This document shows, one piece after another, positions 42,369 through 50,384 of a stretch of 64,000 nt of DNA. The position numbers were made by a program, and so were the translations under genes. Each line of letters begins with the position of its first letter. Positions within the stretch are counted from its first letter, which is position 1. A model generated the notes under the pieces. It was not told the DNA's origin, did not search any database, and saw only the letters and a program-made list of their open reading frames with translations. This DNA comes from Clostridia bacterium (GTDB lineage Bacteria > Bacillota > DSM-521 > Neomoorellales > SLTJ01): positions 105,736 through 169,735 of the forward strand of contig JANLFO010000003.1 of the NCBI GenBank assembly GCA_024653205.1, read 5' to 3'.

Positions 42369-43097
42369 CTAGCGAACCACCAGGAGGGCCAAGGTGGCGC
42401 TGTACACCCGCCGGCCGTACTCTTCCTCATCCGGGGTGTCAATCACGTGCCGGATATAGAACAGCCAGTGCCCGGGGTGGGCCAAGGCAAACCTTGCCCT
42501 TCCCGCCGCATCCGCGGTCTGAACCAGCGCCCAGCCTTCTTCCTCCCGCTGAACCCAGGTGGCCCTAACTTCCGCTCCGGGCATGGGGTGGCCGCGATAA
42601 CGTGCCTCCAGGATGACCTCCTCACCCGCACGATAAACCCCGGGGGCAGCCGCCAATTCCAGTTCGTGGCCGAGATAGCCCGCCTCGAAGGAGGACTCGG
42701 GCGCGACGTAAGGGCGGCCAAGATGCCCCACCTCCACCCAAGTCTTGGCGTACTGGTAGTAGTAGCCGACTTCGCGGGCGTCGGTGCTCTGCCGGTAATA
42801 GCCCTCTCGGATAACGGCCACCGGCCCCACATTGTTTTCCACCGTCACGGCCCAAAAACCTTCCCGGTCGGGGGTAAACCGCAACCTATGAGAGGTGTTA
42901 TCACCCGGGTCTACCGGCAGAGAAATGCGTGCCCCGCCGGCAGCCGCCACCCAAGCCGAAAGCCGCTTCCGGTCCGCCAGGCCGCCAGGCCGTCCCGCGT
43001 GCCCGCAAAACACCCGGCAGCGCACCTCGCGCCCCGCGTGGCCGTGGCTGGCCTCCGGCAATACCCAGATCTCACAGCCTGGCCCTGCATTAGACAT
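42369..43097 (-). CDS. DUF4198 protein (NikM-like)
   Basis: About 242 residues. Beta-rich, with an N-terminal EIWVLPEASHGHAGREVRC that holds two histidines near the start, as in DUF4198 proteins, and a typical C-terminus ALAHPGHWLFYIRHVIDTP followed by EEEYGRRVYSATLALL. DUF4198 proteins include NikM-type extracytoplasmic components of nickel or cobalt uptake. No signal peptide is visible, which is unusual for that role. The ATG at 43097 follows GGGAGGTG. It is 73 bp after the flavin reductase gene and probably co-transcribed. Confidence 0.75.
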   Translation of the reverse strand: MSNAGPGCEIWVLPEASHGHAGREVRCRVFCGHAGRPGGLADRKRLSAWVAAAGGARISLPVDPGDNTSHRLRFTPDREGFWAVTVENNVGPVAVIREGYYRQSTDAREVGYYYQYAKTWVEVGHLGRPYVAPESSFEAGYLGHELELAAAPGVYRAGEEVILEARYRGHPMPGAEVRATWVQREEEGWALVQTADAAGRARFALAHPGHWLFYIRHVIDTPDEEEYGRRVYSATLALLVVR

Positions 43098-43170
43098 TAG
43101 CGACACCTCCCTCCGCCTTTTGCCCTTGCTCGAGCCGGCCAGCGAGCCCAGCCAAGCACCCAGGAGGGCG

Positions 43171-43755
43171 CTAGTCCTTCTGCCTCACGAACATTTCCGC
43201 GTACTCCGCGTAGCGGCCGGCGAAGACCGGCCGGGTAAACCAGGAACCGCGCTCGCCGAGCATCACGCACAGCGGCTTGGCCCGCTCGTAGTCCATCTCC
43301 CCGGCTTGGTTGAAGAACCGGTCATCCGCCTCCAGGTGGACTACCCGGCCGATCACCAGCGAGTACTTTTCCCGGCTGATCTCCTCTACCAGAGTGCACT
43401 CCGCCCAGGCCAGGCAGCCCTCGATCCCAGGGGGCTTAACTTTCCGGGAAGACCGGGGCTTCAGGCCCGATTCTTCAAACTCGTCCACTTCCGGCGGGTA
43501 GTTGCGCGAACAAATCATTACCTCCTCCGCCAGGTCCGCTCCCGGCACGTTGACCACGAACTCGCCCGTATCCCGGATGTTGCGTAAAGTGTCCCGCTTG
43601 ATCCAGGAGGCCAGAAGCAACTCCTGGAGCGGCCTCAGTATGGGGGTGATGCACGACCAGGGAGCGATGTTGTTCACCCCGTCCTTTCCCACGGTGGAGA
43701 TCAGCACCACCGGTAGGGGCATTATCTGTTCCCTCTTGTGCGGGGCCAGAATCAC
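43171..43755 (-). CDS. Flavin reductase-like FMN-binding split-barrel protein
   Basis: 194 residues. Split-barrel flavin reductase features are PLPVVLISTVGKDGVNNIAP at the N-terminus, a TLRNIRDTGEFVVNVPGADL segment typical for flavin binding, and KPLCVMLGERGSWF near the end. It binds FMN and may be a reductase or a flavoprotein electron carrier. GTG at 43755 follows GGAGGGGAGG. It is the first gene after leader B and lies next to the DUF4198 gene. Confidence 0.85.
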   Translation of the reverse strand: MILAPHKREQIMPLPVVLISTVGKDGVNNIAPWSCITPILRPLQELLLASWIKRDTLRNIRDTGEFVVNVPGADLAEEVMICSRNYPPEVDEFEESGLKPRSSRKVKPPGIEGCLAWAECTLVEEISREKYSLVIGRVVHLEADDRFFNQAGEMDYERAKPLCVMLGERGSWFTRPVFAGRYAEYAEMFVRQKD

Positions 43756-43882
43756 GCTTCCTCCCCTCCATATACCGGTATCCCGCCGACCGGCTTCTGA
43801 ATCACCCTTCGTGCCGGGCTACCCTGCCAAGAGCCTCCTCCCGCCATAGATGCAATCCTTTCTCACCTCCTGAAAAAACAAA

Positions 43883-43907
43883 GGCCACGGAGAAGACCTC
43901 CATGGTC
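43883..43907 (-). terminator. Terminator-like hairpin in leader B
   Basis: On the minus strand GACCATGGAG pairs with CTCCGTGGCC across GTCTT, with one mismatch, followed by TTTGTTTTTTC, a good U-tract. It corresponds to the terminator of leader A. Confidence 0.8.
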
Positions 43908-44026
43908 TTAAAGTTCCTTAAGGCTCCAAGCGTGCTTCTTGCCCGGCGGCTGGCTCCGGCCAGCCGCCTCCCAGTGTTTTCTTAAATTCACCGGAAATCG
44001 ACAGGTTCCTGCTAAAACCCTATGGC
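43908..44026 (-). promoter_or_regulatory. Structured RNA leader B (GCAGGAA...GAAT type) upstream of the flavin reductase operon
   Basis: On the minus strand: CATAGGGT, GCAGGAA-N16-GAAT, a long hairpin GGCGGCTGGCC/GGAGCCAGCCGCC, GGGCAAGAAGCACGC, CCTTAAGG, and the terminator at 43907-43883. It begins right after the EF2563-type gene. The high similarity to leader A, 1.8 kb away, suggests duplication or a shared ligand. Confidence 0.5.
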
Positions 44027-44040
44027 CGTCTGCGCCTCCC

Positions 44041-44856
44041 TCACTTCCGAGGTGGGTTAACCCACAGGAGATGGCAGATTGCCTCCAGCACCCCGCCCGC
44101 CACCGCCCGGGCTCTATCGGAGATGCTGAAGCAGTACTCCGCGCGGCCACGAGGATCTACGTCGCCCACCTTCTGCCCCGGCCTCACCTCCAGTCCCGGC
44201 CGTAGCAAGCCCCTTACCACGCCCGCAATACGGCTACGGACGGGCGTGTTTCCTACCCAGGCCACTACCTCTTCAGCGCTTACCTTGTGGCCGATTTCCA
44301 CGTTCGGCTCCCAGCGGCCGGCCGCCTCCGGCGGCACCCGCAGTACCCGCTCCTCGGAGTAGCCCAGTATCTCTCCTGGTACCCCGGTGTGGGGGTCGGC
44401 TGCGCCCCGATATATCACCCGGCCCAGGTAATGGCCGCATTGGGTTTCCACCACCGCGTCTGCGTCCAGACCGGCGACGAAACCCGGCCCCACCCCGATC
44501 ACCACCGGGGCGAGGTCCCTACGAGTACCCACATTCATCTTGGCCATGATGGCGTCCACGAGAACTGTCGGCCTCAGTTGCCCCAGGCAGCGGGCCTCGG
44601 GGTCAACCAGAACCGGAACCGCCCCTCGAGCCCATGCCCCCTGTACCGCGCCCGGTTCCTCGATTCTTATGCCCCGGACCCCTTCTACAGTAACCTCCCC
44701 CTCGTAAACGGCTTCAGCCAGGGCTACAGTCCGCCTTTCCACTGTGGGCTGGGGTAGCTCAAGCATCACCACGGGAAAACCACTCCGCCGCAGCCGGTGG
44801 GCAATTCCCGTAGCCAGCTCACCCGCACCCCTGATCACCACCGTTTCCGGCCTCAC
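44041..44856 (-). CDS. EF2563/YqeB family protein of selenium-dependent molybdenum hydroxylase system
   Basis: About 271 residues. The N-terminal VIRGAGELATGIAHRLRRSG is a Rossmann-like motif typical of EF2563 proteins, followed by VLVDAIMAKMNVGT, VIGVGPGFVAG and VETQCGHYLGRVIY. The family occurs in gene clusters for selenium-dependent molybdenum hydroxylases, possibly in cofactor maturation. GTG at 44856 follows GAAGGGGA. The molybdenum hydroxylase subunit gene lies 76 bp upstream, which supports the assignment. No selD or mobA-like partner is present in the window. Confidence 0.88.
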   Translation of the reverse strand: MRPETVVIRGAGELATGIAHRLRRSGFPVVMLELPQPTVERRTVALAEAVYEGEVTVEGVRGIRIEEPGAVQGAWARGAVPVLVDPEARCLGQLRPTVLVDAIMAKMNVGTRRDLAPVVIGVGPGFVAGLDADAVVETQCGHYLGRVIYRGAADPHTGVPGEILGYSEERVLRVPPEAAGRWEPNVEIGHKVSAEEVVAWVGNTPVRSRIAGVVRGLLRPGLEVRPGQKVGDVDPRGRAEYCFSISDRARAVAGGVLEAICHLLWVNPPRK

Positions 44857-44932
44857 GTTCGTTCCCCTTCTTTCTTCGCCGGCCAAAGGCGTCTGGGACC
44901 CGATCGGCCGTTACGCCGGACGTTATAATGGG

Positions 44933-47212
44933 CTAGGACTTGACTTTCCCTAGCGCCTTCAGCACCCTGTCCGGCGTTACCGGATATTCGGTCACCCAGG
45001 TGCCCAAGGCGTTCGATACCGCCATCAACACCGCCGCCGGTCCGGGGGAGGTGGCAATCTCGCCTACGCCGACCGCCCGGAAGCGGTGACTGGGGAAGGG
45101 AGTTTCCAGTATCACGTTTTCAATGCGAGGCAGGTCGGCAAAGGTGCGCCATTTGTAATCAGCCAAATTAGACGTAAGCACCCAACCGTGCCTGGGATCG
45201 AGCACCGTTTCTTCGAAGATGGCGCTGTCAATCCCGGCCGAGCCCAGACAGCCGTTAAGTTGCCCTTGGACTCCCAAGGGGTCGATTATCTGTCCTACGT
45301 CGGTGGCGTTCACCACCCGCCGCAGTCTTACTTCCCCGGTTTCGGTGTCTACCTCCACCTCTACGAAGCTCATCAGACAGTTGGCCAGGGTAAAATCAGG
45401 CTCGAAGCGGCCGAAGCCCACTATGGTGCGGTCCACGCCCATAGCTTTCCAGGACAGTCGCCGCTTGGGATCGGCCTTAACGAATACCTCCCCGTTTTCC
45501 GTGTCTAGTTCCTCCGGAGCCACGCCCAATTTGGGAGCCAAGAGCTCGAAAAGTTGGCGTTTGGCATCTTCCGTGGCCCGGATAATAGCGCTACCGATGG
45601 CATAGGTGCCTCGGGAGCCTACCGAGCCGAACTCAAAGGGCGTGATTAAAGAGTCCGCCGGGGCGAAAGAAACCCGTTCTAACGGTAGTTGCAATACCTC
45701 AGCCGCCATCTTCATGTAATTGCTCCAGTTGCCGGTGCCGAACTCATTTACACAACAAAAGATTACCGCCTTGCCTTCCGGGTGCAGGCGCACCAGAGCT
45801 TCGGAGGCGTCTTCGCCGATGTCCGCGTTGCCGTGTGCGCCCACGCCTACTCCCGTGCGCTTGCAGCCCCGAACTTCCGTCGGCCTTAACCACCCTTTCC
45901 ATTTCTCCTTCCAGCCGAAGAGCTTTGCTCCCTTCTCCATGGCGGCAGCGTAGTCCGGCCCCCGGTAAGTGTACCAGTTTCCGTCCCGCCAGTAGTACCC
46001 GTCGCCGGGTTTGACATAGTTCTTCTTCAGGAATTCAAACGGATCCAGATCCAGTTCGGCAAGGGCCCGCGATAGCACCGGCATCAGTGAGCACTCCAGC
46101 TCCTGGCCACCGAACCCCCGGATTTGACCGGAAGGGGCCCGGTTGGTGCAGACTATAGCCGTCTTCAGATCCCAGTTGGGGCAGCGCAGCAGTATCTGCA
46201 CCTCACCGAGGCCCACCGCCACCTGAGCCTGGGTGGTCATGGAGTAGTACCCGGTGTCCACGAACCATTTCCCGGCTACTGCGGTCACCGTGCCGTCTTT
46301 CTTTAGCCCCACCCGGGCCTGGATTCGCGAACCCAGGCGCAGAGTGAAGGCGGCCAGGTGCTCCTCCTTGCTCATGACCATCTTGACCGGCCGCCCCGTA
46401 GCCCGACTGAGCAGGAGGGCGTAGCAGTATAAGGGCCACGCCAGGATTTTGGAACCGAAGCTTCCGCCGCACGGCAGGCCGATGGTTCTAACCTCTACCT
46501 CCTTATTCAGTGCGTGGTAAAGGATGATCTTGTCTTGGTAGGCAAACTGGGTGGACAGCCAGAAGGTGGCCCGATTGGGTTCCTCCCAAAGGGCAATGAC
46601 GCCCGGTGGTTCCGCCGGCAAAGGATTAGCGAGGCCTTCGTAGCCGGCAGTACCTTCCACGACCAGGTCGGCTTCGGCCAAGCCCTTTTCAACGTCGCCC
46701 ATCACCAGTTCCTTTAAACACTTGGGGCCAAAGATGGGCATGCCGGGCGGCACCACGTTACCGGGGAACTCGGAGAAAAGTTGAGGAGCATCGGGCTTCA
46801 GAGCCTGGTCAATATCAAATACCGCCGGAAGAACCTCGTACTCTACCTCGATAAGGTCCAGCGCCTGCCGGGCGACCTCCTCGCTGGTGGCCGCCACCAG
46901 CGCCACCGCATCTCCTGCAAAGCGTACTTTTTGGTCCAGCACCCGGGTGTAGCGCGGCGTACCTCCCCTCCATCCGGGAGGGACGTCTTCGTAGGCTAAG
47001 ACCGCCTTGACGCCCTCCAGTTCCAGGGCTCTGCTCTTGTCAATGTGTTTGATAACAGCATGAGCATGAGGGCTTCTCAGTACTTGGCCGTACAGAAGGC
47101 CGGGCATCTCGAGGTCATCAAGGTAACGCACCTTACCGGTAACTATTTCCATGGCATCCCGTCGCGGGAATGGCTGGCCTACGTAGCGGTAATTACCGCC
47201 CACCACCCTCAC
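44933..47212 (-). CDS. Xanthine dehydrogenase family molybdopterin-binding subunit
   Basis: 759 residues, the normal length for the molybdenum subunit. Motifs: GKVRYLDDLEMPGLLYGQVL near the N-terminus, RSPHAHA, PCGGSFGSK, QIRGFGGQE (cofactor binding) and GVGEIATSPGPAAVLMA with the catalytic glutamate near the C-terminus. It would hydroxylate an aromatic heterocycle or similar substrate. Oddly, no FAD-binding or 2Fe-2S subunit genes are adjacent. GTG at 47212 overlaps the stop of a 25-codon frame. A good promoter lies at 47334-47362. Confidence 0.92.
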   Translation of the reverse strand: MRVVGGNYRYVGQPFPRRDAMEIVTGKVRYLDDLEMPGLLYGQVLRSPHAHAVIKHIDKSRALELEGVKAVLAYEDVPPGWRGGTPRYTRVLDQKVRFAGDAVALVAATSEEVARQALDLIEVEYEVLPAVFDIDQALKPDAPQLFSEFPGNVVPPGMPIFGPKCLKELVMGDVEKGLAEADLVVEGTAGYEGLANPLPAEPPGVIALWEEPNRATFWLSTQFAYQDKIILYHALNKEVEVRTIGLPCGGSFGSKILAWPLYCYALLLSRATGRPVKMVMSKEEHLAAFTLRLGSRIQARVGLKKDGTVTAVAGKWFVDTGYYSMTTQAQVAVGLGEVQILLRCPNWDLKTAIVCTNRAPSGQIRGFGGQELECSLMPVLSRALAELDLDPFEFLKKNYVKPGDGYYWRDGNWYTYRGPDYAAAMEKGAKLFGWKEKWKGWLRPTEVRGCKRTGVGVGAHGNADIGEDASEALVRLHPEGKAVIFCCVNEFGTGNWSNYMKMAAEVLQLPLERVSFAPADSLITPFEFGSVGSRGTYAIGSAIIRATEDAKRQLFELLAPKLGVAPEELDTENGEVFVKADPKRRLSWKAMGVDRTIVGFGRFEPDFTLANCLMSFVEVEVDTETGEVRLRRVVNATDVGQIIDPLGVQGQLNGCLGSAGIDSAIFEETVLDPRHGWVLTSNLADYKWRTFADLPRIENVILETPFPSHRFRAVGVGEIATSPGPAAVLMAVSNALGTWVTEYPVTPDRVLKALGKVKS

Positions 47213-47286
47213 CCCTTACACCCCGTAAGGATGATCCGTTCGGCTCCGGCTCCGCTTCCCCGCTGCTCGTAACCGGTCTCGATCAT
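47209..47286 (-). CDS. Possible 25-residue leader peptide, translationally coupled to the molybdenum subunit
   Basis: ATG at 47286 follows TAGGAGGGGGG at about 12 bases and the 25 codons end in TGA overlapping the next start (GTGA). The peptide ends in ILTGCKG and contains EQRGSGAGAER. It is the only frame with a strong ribosome site before the subunit gene, which itself has a poor one. It could be a coupling peptide or a remnant of a lost upstream gene. Confidence 0.4.
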   Translation of the reverse strand: MIETGYEQRGSGAGAERIILTGCKG

Positions 47287-47333
47287 GACCAGTAACCACC
47301 CCCCTCCTAAAGACTGCGATTGACTTTGAGGCG

Positions 47334-47362
47334 ATTCTATCATAGGTTCAAAAGGCTCTCAA
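47334..47362 (-). promoter_or_regulatory. Sigma-A-type promoter for the molybdenum hydroxylase operon
   Basis: On the minus strand TTGAGA (47362-47357), a 17-bp spacer and TAGAAT (47339-47334). It lies about 48 bp before the 25-codon frame and faces away from the promoter at 47432-47460. Confidence 0.65.
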
Positions 47363-47431
47363 TTACCGCTCAGCCAAAACCTGACCGAAGTGCCCTGGGG
47401 AAAGGTTTGACCCAGGCTTAACAAAATCTTT

Positions 47432-47460
47432 TTGGCACCTTAATTCGAGGCGGCTATTAT
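47432..47460 (+). promoter_or_regulatory. Sigma-A-type promoter for the TIM-barrel gene
   Basis: TTGGCA (47432-47437), a 17-bp spacer and TATTAT (47455-47460), giving a start near 47467, about 45 bp before the gene. With the minus-strand promoter it makes a compact divergent control region. Confidence 0.7.
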
Positions 47461-47510
47461 GATCCCGGTCGGATCCACCAAGAACAATTCCGGGCAAGGA
47501 GGGACCGGTG

Positions 47511-48332
47511 ATGTTCACCCCCGGCCAGGTGGCCGTCAGTACCATGGCCTTGAACAACCCACCGGAACTGGTTAGGTTGGTCACCGCTGCCCCGGAGCTG
47601 AGGCTGGGCGTAGAATTATTCGCCGAAGGGCCGGAGTGGGAGGACTGGGAAAGGGCTGTTGGCCTGGTGCGGACCCTGCTACGTGACCACCAGGGCCGCC
47701 GTAGCCTTCACGCGCCTTTCTACGACCTAAACCTGGCCTCCGAAAGGTACTCCAGCCTCCGAAGCCTTACCAAGGCGGTGCTGGAGCGTTCCGTTTTGGC
47801 GGCCGCGGAGCTAGACTGCGAGTACCTAGTGGTCCACCCCTGTAGCGGCACCAGTTACCTGTTCTCGCGTTCGGCAACCCAGCGGCTTGTCAAAGAGGCC
47901 CTGGGAGAGCTGGCGGAGAAAGCCCGGTCGAGCGGAGTGAGGCTGGCGGTGGAAAACGTGGGCTACGGACCCACGCAGCTCTTCGACGCCGGGGAGTTCG
48001 TCCGGCTGGTGCGCGAAATCCCTCACCTTTATGCGGTTCTGGATGTCGGTCACGCCTTTGTCAATCGGTGGGATATGCCGGAAGTGCTGGTGCAACTCGG
48101 GGATAGGCTTTTGGCCTTACATCTCCACGATAACCACGGGCAAGTGGACGAACACCTGCCCATCGGCCAGGGCGCTATCGATTTCGGCCTGCTGTGGTCG
48201 GTGCTGGAAACTAGCCTCTGGCAACCCGCTTTGGTGCTGGAATACCACCGCGCCTCGGCGCCGGAGGTGCTGGCGCACGCCCGCTACCTCAGCGGCTTGG
48301 CGGCCGAAAGGGTAACGCCGGCCGGCGTTTGA
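47511..48332 (+). CDS. Sugar phosphate isomerase/epimerase-like TIM-barrel protein
   Basis: About 273 residues of the xylose-isomerase-like/AP endonuclease 2 superfamily. Metal-site motifs appear at expected places: LHAPFYDLNL, VVHPC, LAVENVGYG (Glu), AVLDVGHAFV (Asp, His), ALHLHDNHGQVDEHLPIGQG (His, Asp) and LVLEYH (Glu). Substrate unknown. The ATG at 47511 is seven bases after AGGAGGG. The GTG one codon earlier is too close to that site. It stands alone behind its own promoter. Confidence 0.85.
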   Translation: MFTPGQVAVSTMALNNPPELVRLVTAAPELRLGVELFAEGPEWEDWERAVGLVRTLLRDHQGRRSLHAPFYDLNLASERYSSLRSLTKAVLERSVLAAAELDCEYLVVHPCSGTSYLFSRSATQRLVKEALGELAEKARSSGVRLAVENVGYGPTQLFDAGEFVRLVREIPHLYAVLDVGHAFVNRWDMPEVLVQLGDRLLALHLHDNHGQVDEHLPIGQGAIDFGLLWSVLETSLWQPALVLEYHRASAPEVLAHARYLSGLAAERVTPAGV

Positions 48333-48423
48333 GGCGACGCGGGTTTGGCTCCCTCCGGGTTAAAGCCACAGGCAGGTCGAAAGAAAGGTCCGGTACGACC
48401 CCGCATAAGGAGGTGAAGCGGGG

Positions 48424-50172
48424 GTGGACGTTGATAGTCTGACGGGCACGGATAACTGCCAACAGTCTGGTATCCTCGGAAACGAAGGGTCTTCACCTCG
48501 CCTCCGGTCCAAACGCGCCGGGCCGGCAGTCCTAATTTATCTGGAGGCCCAGCCCCAGCAGATGGGTTTTGGGTTGTGGCCGGGGGCCAGGGAGTGCCTG
48601 GAAAAGATCCTGGCCGAAACCCTGCCCGACAGTGAAATCCTGGCGGTGGAGGACCTGCCCAACGGGGCCCTGACCGTCCTGCTGGCCGCCGACGGCCCGG
48701 TGGGGCCGGCGCACCGGCAAAGGACCGCCTGCGCCGCGGTTCTGGCTCTGAAGGAGAGAATACGCTTTGAGCACCTGCGCCAGACCGGCCGAGAGCCGGA
48801 GGTCCGGGCGGGCTACGCCCCGGTGGACCTGGATTTGCCCAACCCCGAAGTCCACCTCCGCCAGGCCCTGTGGGAGGCGCGCCGCCGGGCGATCAGCCCC
48901 GCCAACCTGGAAACCGCTCCTTTGCTGAGCGAGCTCGGCGAACTCATTGCCCAAGCCCGCTTCCAAACCGTGTACCAGCCGATTGTTTCCCTCCGCTTTG
49001 GCAGCATCCTGGGCTGGGAAGCCCTCACCCGGGGCCCAAGGGATAGCTACTTTCACCACCCGGAGGTGCTCTTCGGCTTTGCCGAGAAGGCCGGGCTGCT
49101 GTACCCCCTGGAAAGGGTCTGCCGCCGCCTGGCCCTGGAGAACCTGGGAGAGCTAGCGCCCTCGCAAAAGCTTTTTCTTAACCTCCATCCTCGAACCATC
49201 AGCGACCCCAATTTCGTGCGCGGAGAAACCATTAAGTGGGTCGAGGCTATGGGCCTGAGGCCCCAGAATATCGTCTTCGAGATCACCGAGCGGCACCGCA
49301 TCGAGGATTTCCTCCTGTTCAACCGCACCCTGGAGCACTACCGCAGCCAGGGATACCTGGTAGCGGTAGATGACGCGGGATCCGGGTTCTCAAGCCTCAA
49401 AACCGTTGCCGAGGTTCGACCCGACTTTATCAAGATCGACCGCTCCCTAATCAAGCAAATTCACCTTGACTCCCTTAAGCGGGCGCTGCTGGAAACTCTA
49501 ACCGCTTTTGCGGAAAAGATCGGCTCGGCCATCATAGCCGAAGGCATAGAAACCGAGGAGGACCTAACTACCCTGGTGCTGACCGGGGTACACTTCGGCC
49601 AAGGTTTCTTCCTCGGCCGGCCTCAGTACCCCAAGCCCCTTCCGGAACCCACCGTGCAGGACAAGATAGCTACCCTGGCGGTTAGAGGCCGGTACCGGGC
49701 TTTCCGGCACGTTTTGCCGGTGGGGCACCTGGCCAAGAAGCCCCTCACCGTTGGCCGCGAGGCTCCCTTGCGCGAAGCCTGGGAAAAACTCCACCAAGAT
49801 CCCGCCGCCGAGGCAGTGGTGATTACCCAGGCCCGTTTTCCCGTGGGCCTGCTTACGCGACAACGCCTGGAAAGCTGCCTCGCCCAGCCCAATGAGGAGC
49901 CCTCGCTCTTGGACCGCCCGGTGGTCGAGCTAATGGACGCCCGGCCGCTGGTGGTGGAGGAAGACGTTCCGGTGGAGGCCGCCTCGCTGATGGTGACCAG
50001 CCGTCCCCGGCATCGCCTGTACGATTGCGTGGTGATTACCAGAGATCGAGAACTTACCGGAGTTCTGCCTCTGCAGACGCTGCTGGAAGCCATGACCAAG
50101 ATTCGGCTGGAAATGGCCAAAGGCGCTGGCCGTGGTGGAAGGTGGCAGCCGGGAAGGGGCTTACGACCTTAA
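48424..50172 (+). CDS. EAL-domain c-di-GMP phosphodiesterase with CBS pair; C-terminal GGDEF lost
   Basis: 582 residues as it stands. Residues ~40-165 form an alpha/beta region that may be a degenerate GGDEF-like domain. The EAL domain (~174-405) is intact: VYQPIVSL, WEALTRG, LFLNLHP, FEITER, VAVDDAGSGFSS, DFIKIDRSLI, AEGIETEEDL and GQGFFLGRP, so c-di-GMP hydrolysis is likely. A CBS pair (~439-559) follows. In relatives with this layout a GGDEF domain comes after the TKIRLEMAKGA helix. Here the frame runs out 13 residues later with an unnatural tail rich in G and R, and 49 codons of the GGDEF end remain in another frame (50123-50269). GTG at 48424 follows AAGGAGGTGA. Confidence 0.88.
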   Translation: MDVDSLTGTDNCQQSGILGNEGSSPRLRSKRAGPAVLIYLEAQPQQMGFGLWPGARECLEKILAETLPDSEILAVEDLPNGALTVLLAADGPVGPAHRQRTACAAVLALKERIRFEHLRQTGREPEVRAGYAPVDLDLPNPEVHLRQALWEARRRAISPANLETAPLLSELGELIAQARFQTVYQPIVSLRFGSILGWEALTRGPRDSYFHHPEVLFGFAEKAGLLYPLERVCRRLALENLGELAPSQKLFLNLHPRTISDPNFVRGETIKWVEAMGLRPQNIVFEITERHRIEDFLLFNRTLEHYRSQGYLVAVDDAGSGFSSLKTVAEVRPDFIKIDRSLIKQIHLDSLKRALLETLTAFAEKIGSAIIAEGIETEEDLTTLVLTGVHFGQGFFLGRPQYPKPLPEPTVQDKIATLAVRGRYRAFRHVLPVGHLAKKPLTVGREAPLREAWEKLHQDPAAEAVVITQARFPVGLLTRQRLESCLAQPNEEPSLLDRPVVELMDARPLVVEEDVPVEAASLMVTSRPRHRLYDCVVITRDRELTGVLPLQTLLEAMTKIRLEMAKGAGRGGRWQPGRGLRP

Positions 50173-50269
50173 GACCATTGCCGAAAAAGTGGCCCAGCTC
50201 AAGCGCTACGCCAAGTCTCTGCCCGGAAGCGTATACGTTGAGGACCGCCGAAAACCGGAAAACGCCTAA
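50123..50269 (+). pseudogene. Remnant of GGDEF domain C-terminus
   Basis: Reading from 50123, ALAVVEGGSREGAYDL continues with KTIAEKVAQLKRYAKSLPGS and ends EDRRKPENA at TAA 50267-50269. It matches the last strand and helix of GGDEF domains (LA(D)-x-KRYAK). It is in the +1 frame relative to the EAL gene and immediately follows its MAKGA. About 110 residues of GGDEF, including the GGDEF motif itself, are missing. An internal deletion that also shifted the frame explains both. Confidence 0.75.
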
Positions 50270-50384
50270 GGGTCTGCCCACCCGCAGGAACCGGTGGCGG
50301 GGAAATAGAATCTACCTCAAAACAGATGAGGCTTATCGGCCCGGCCCTACCGGGGAAGGTGCCGGCGGGGAGGCGGTCAAGAGC

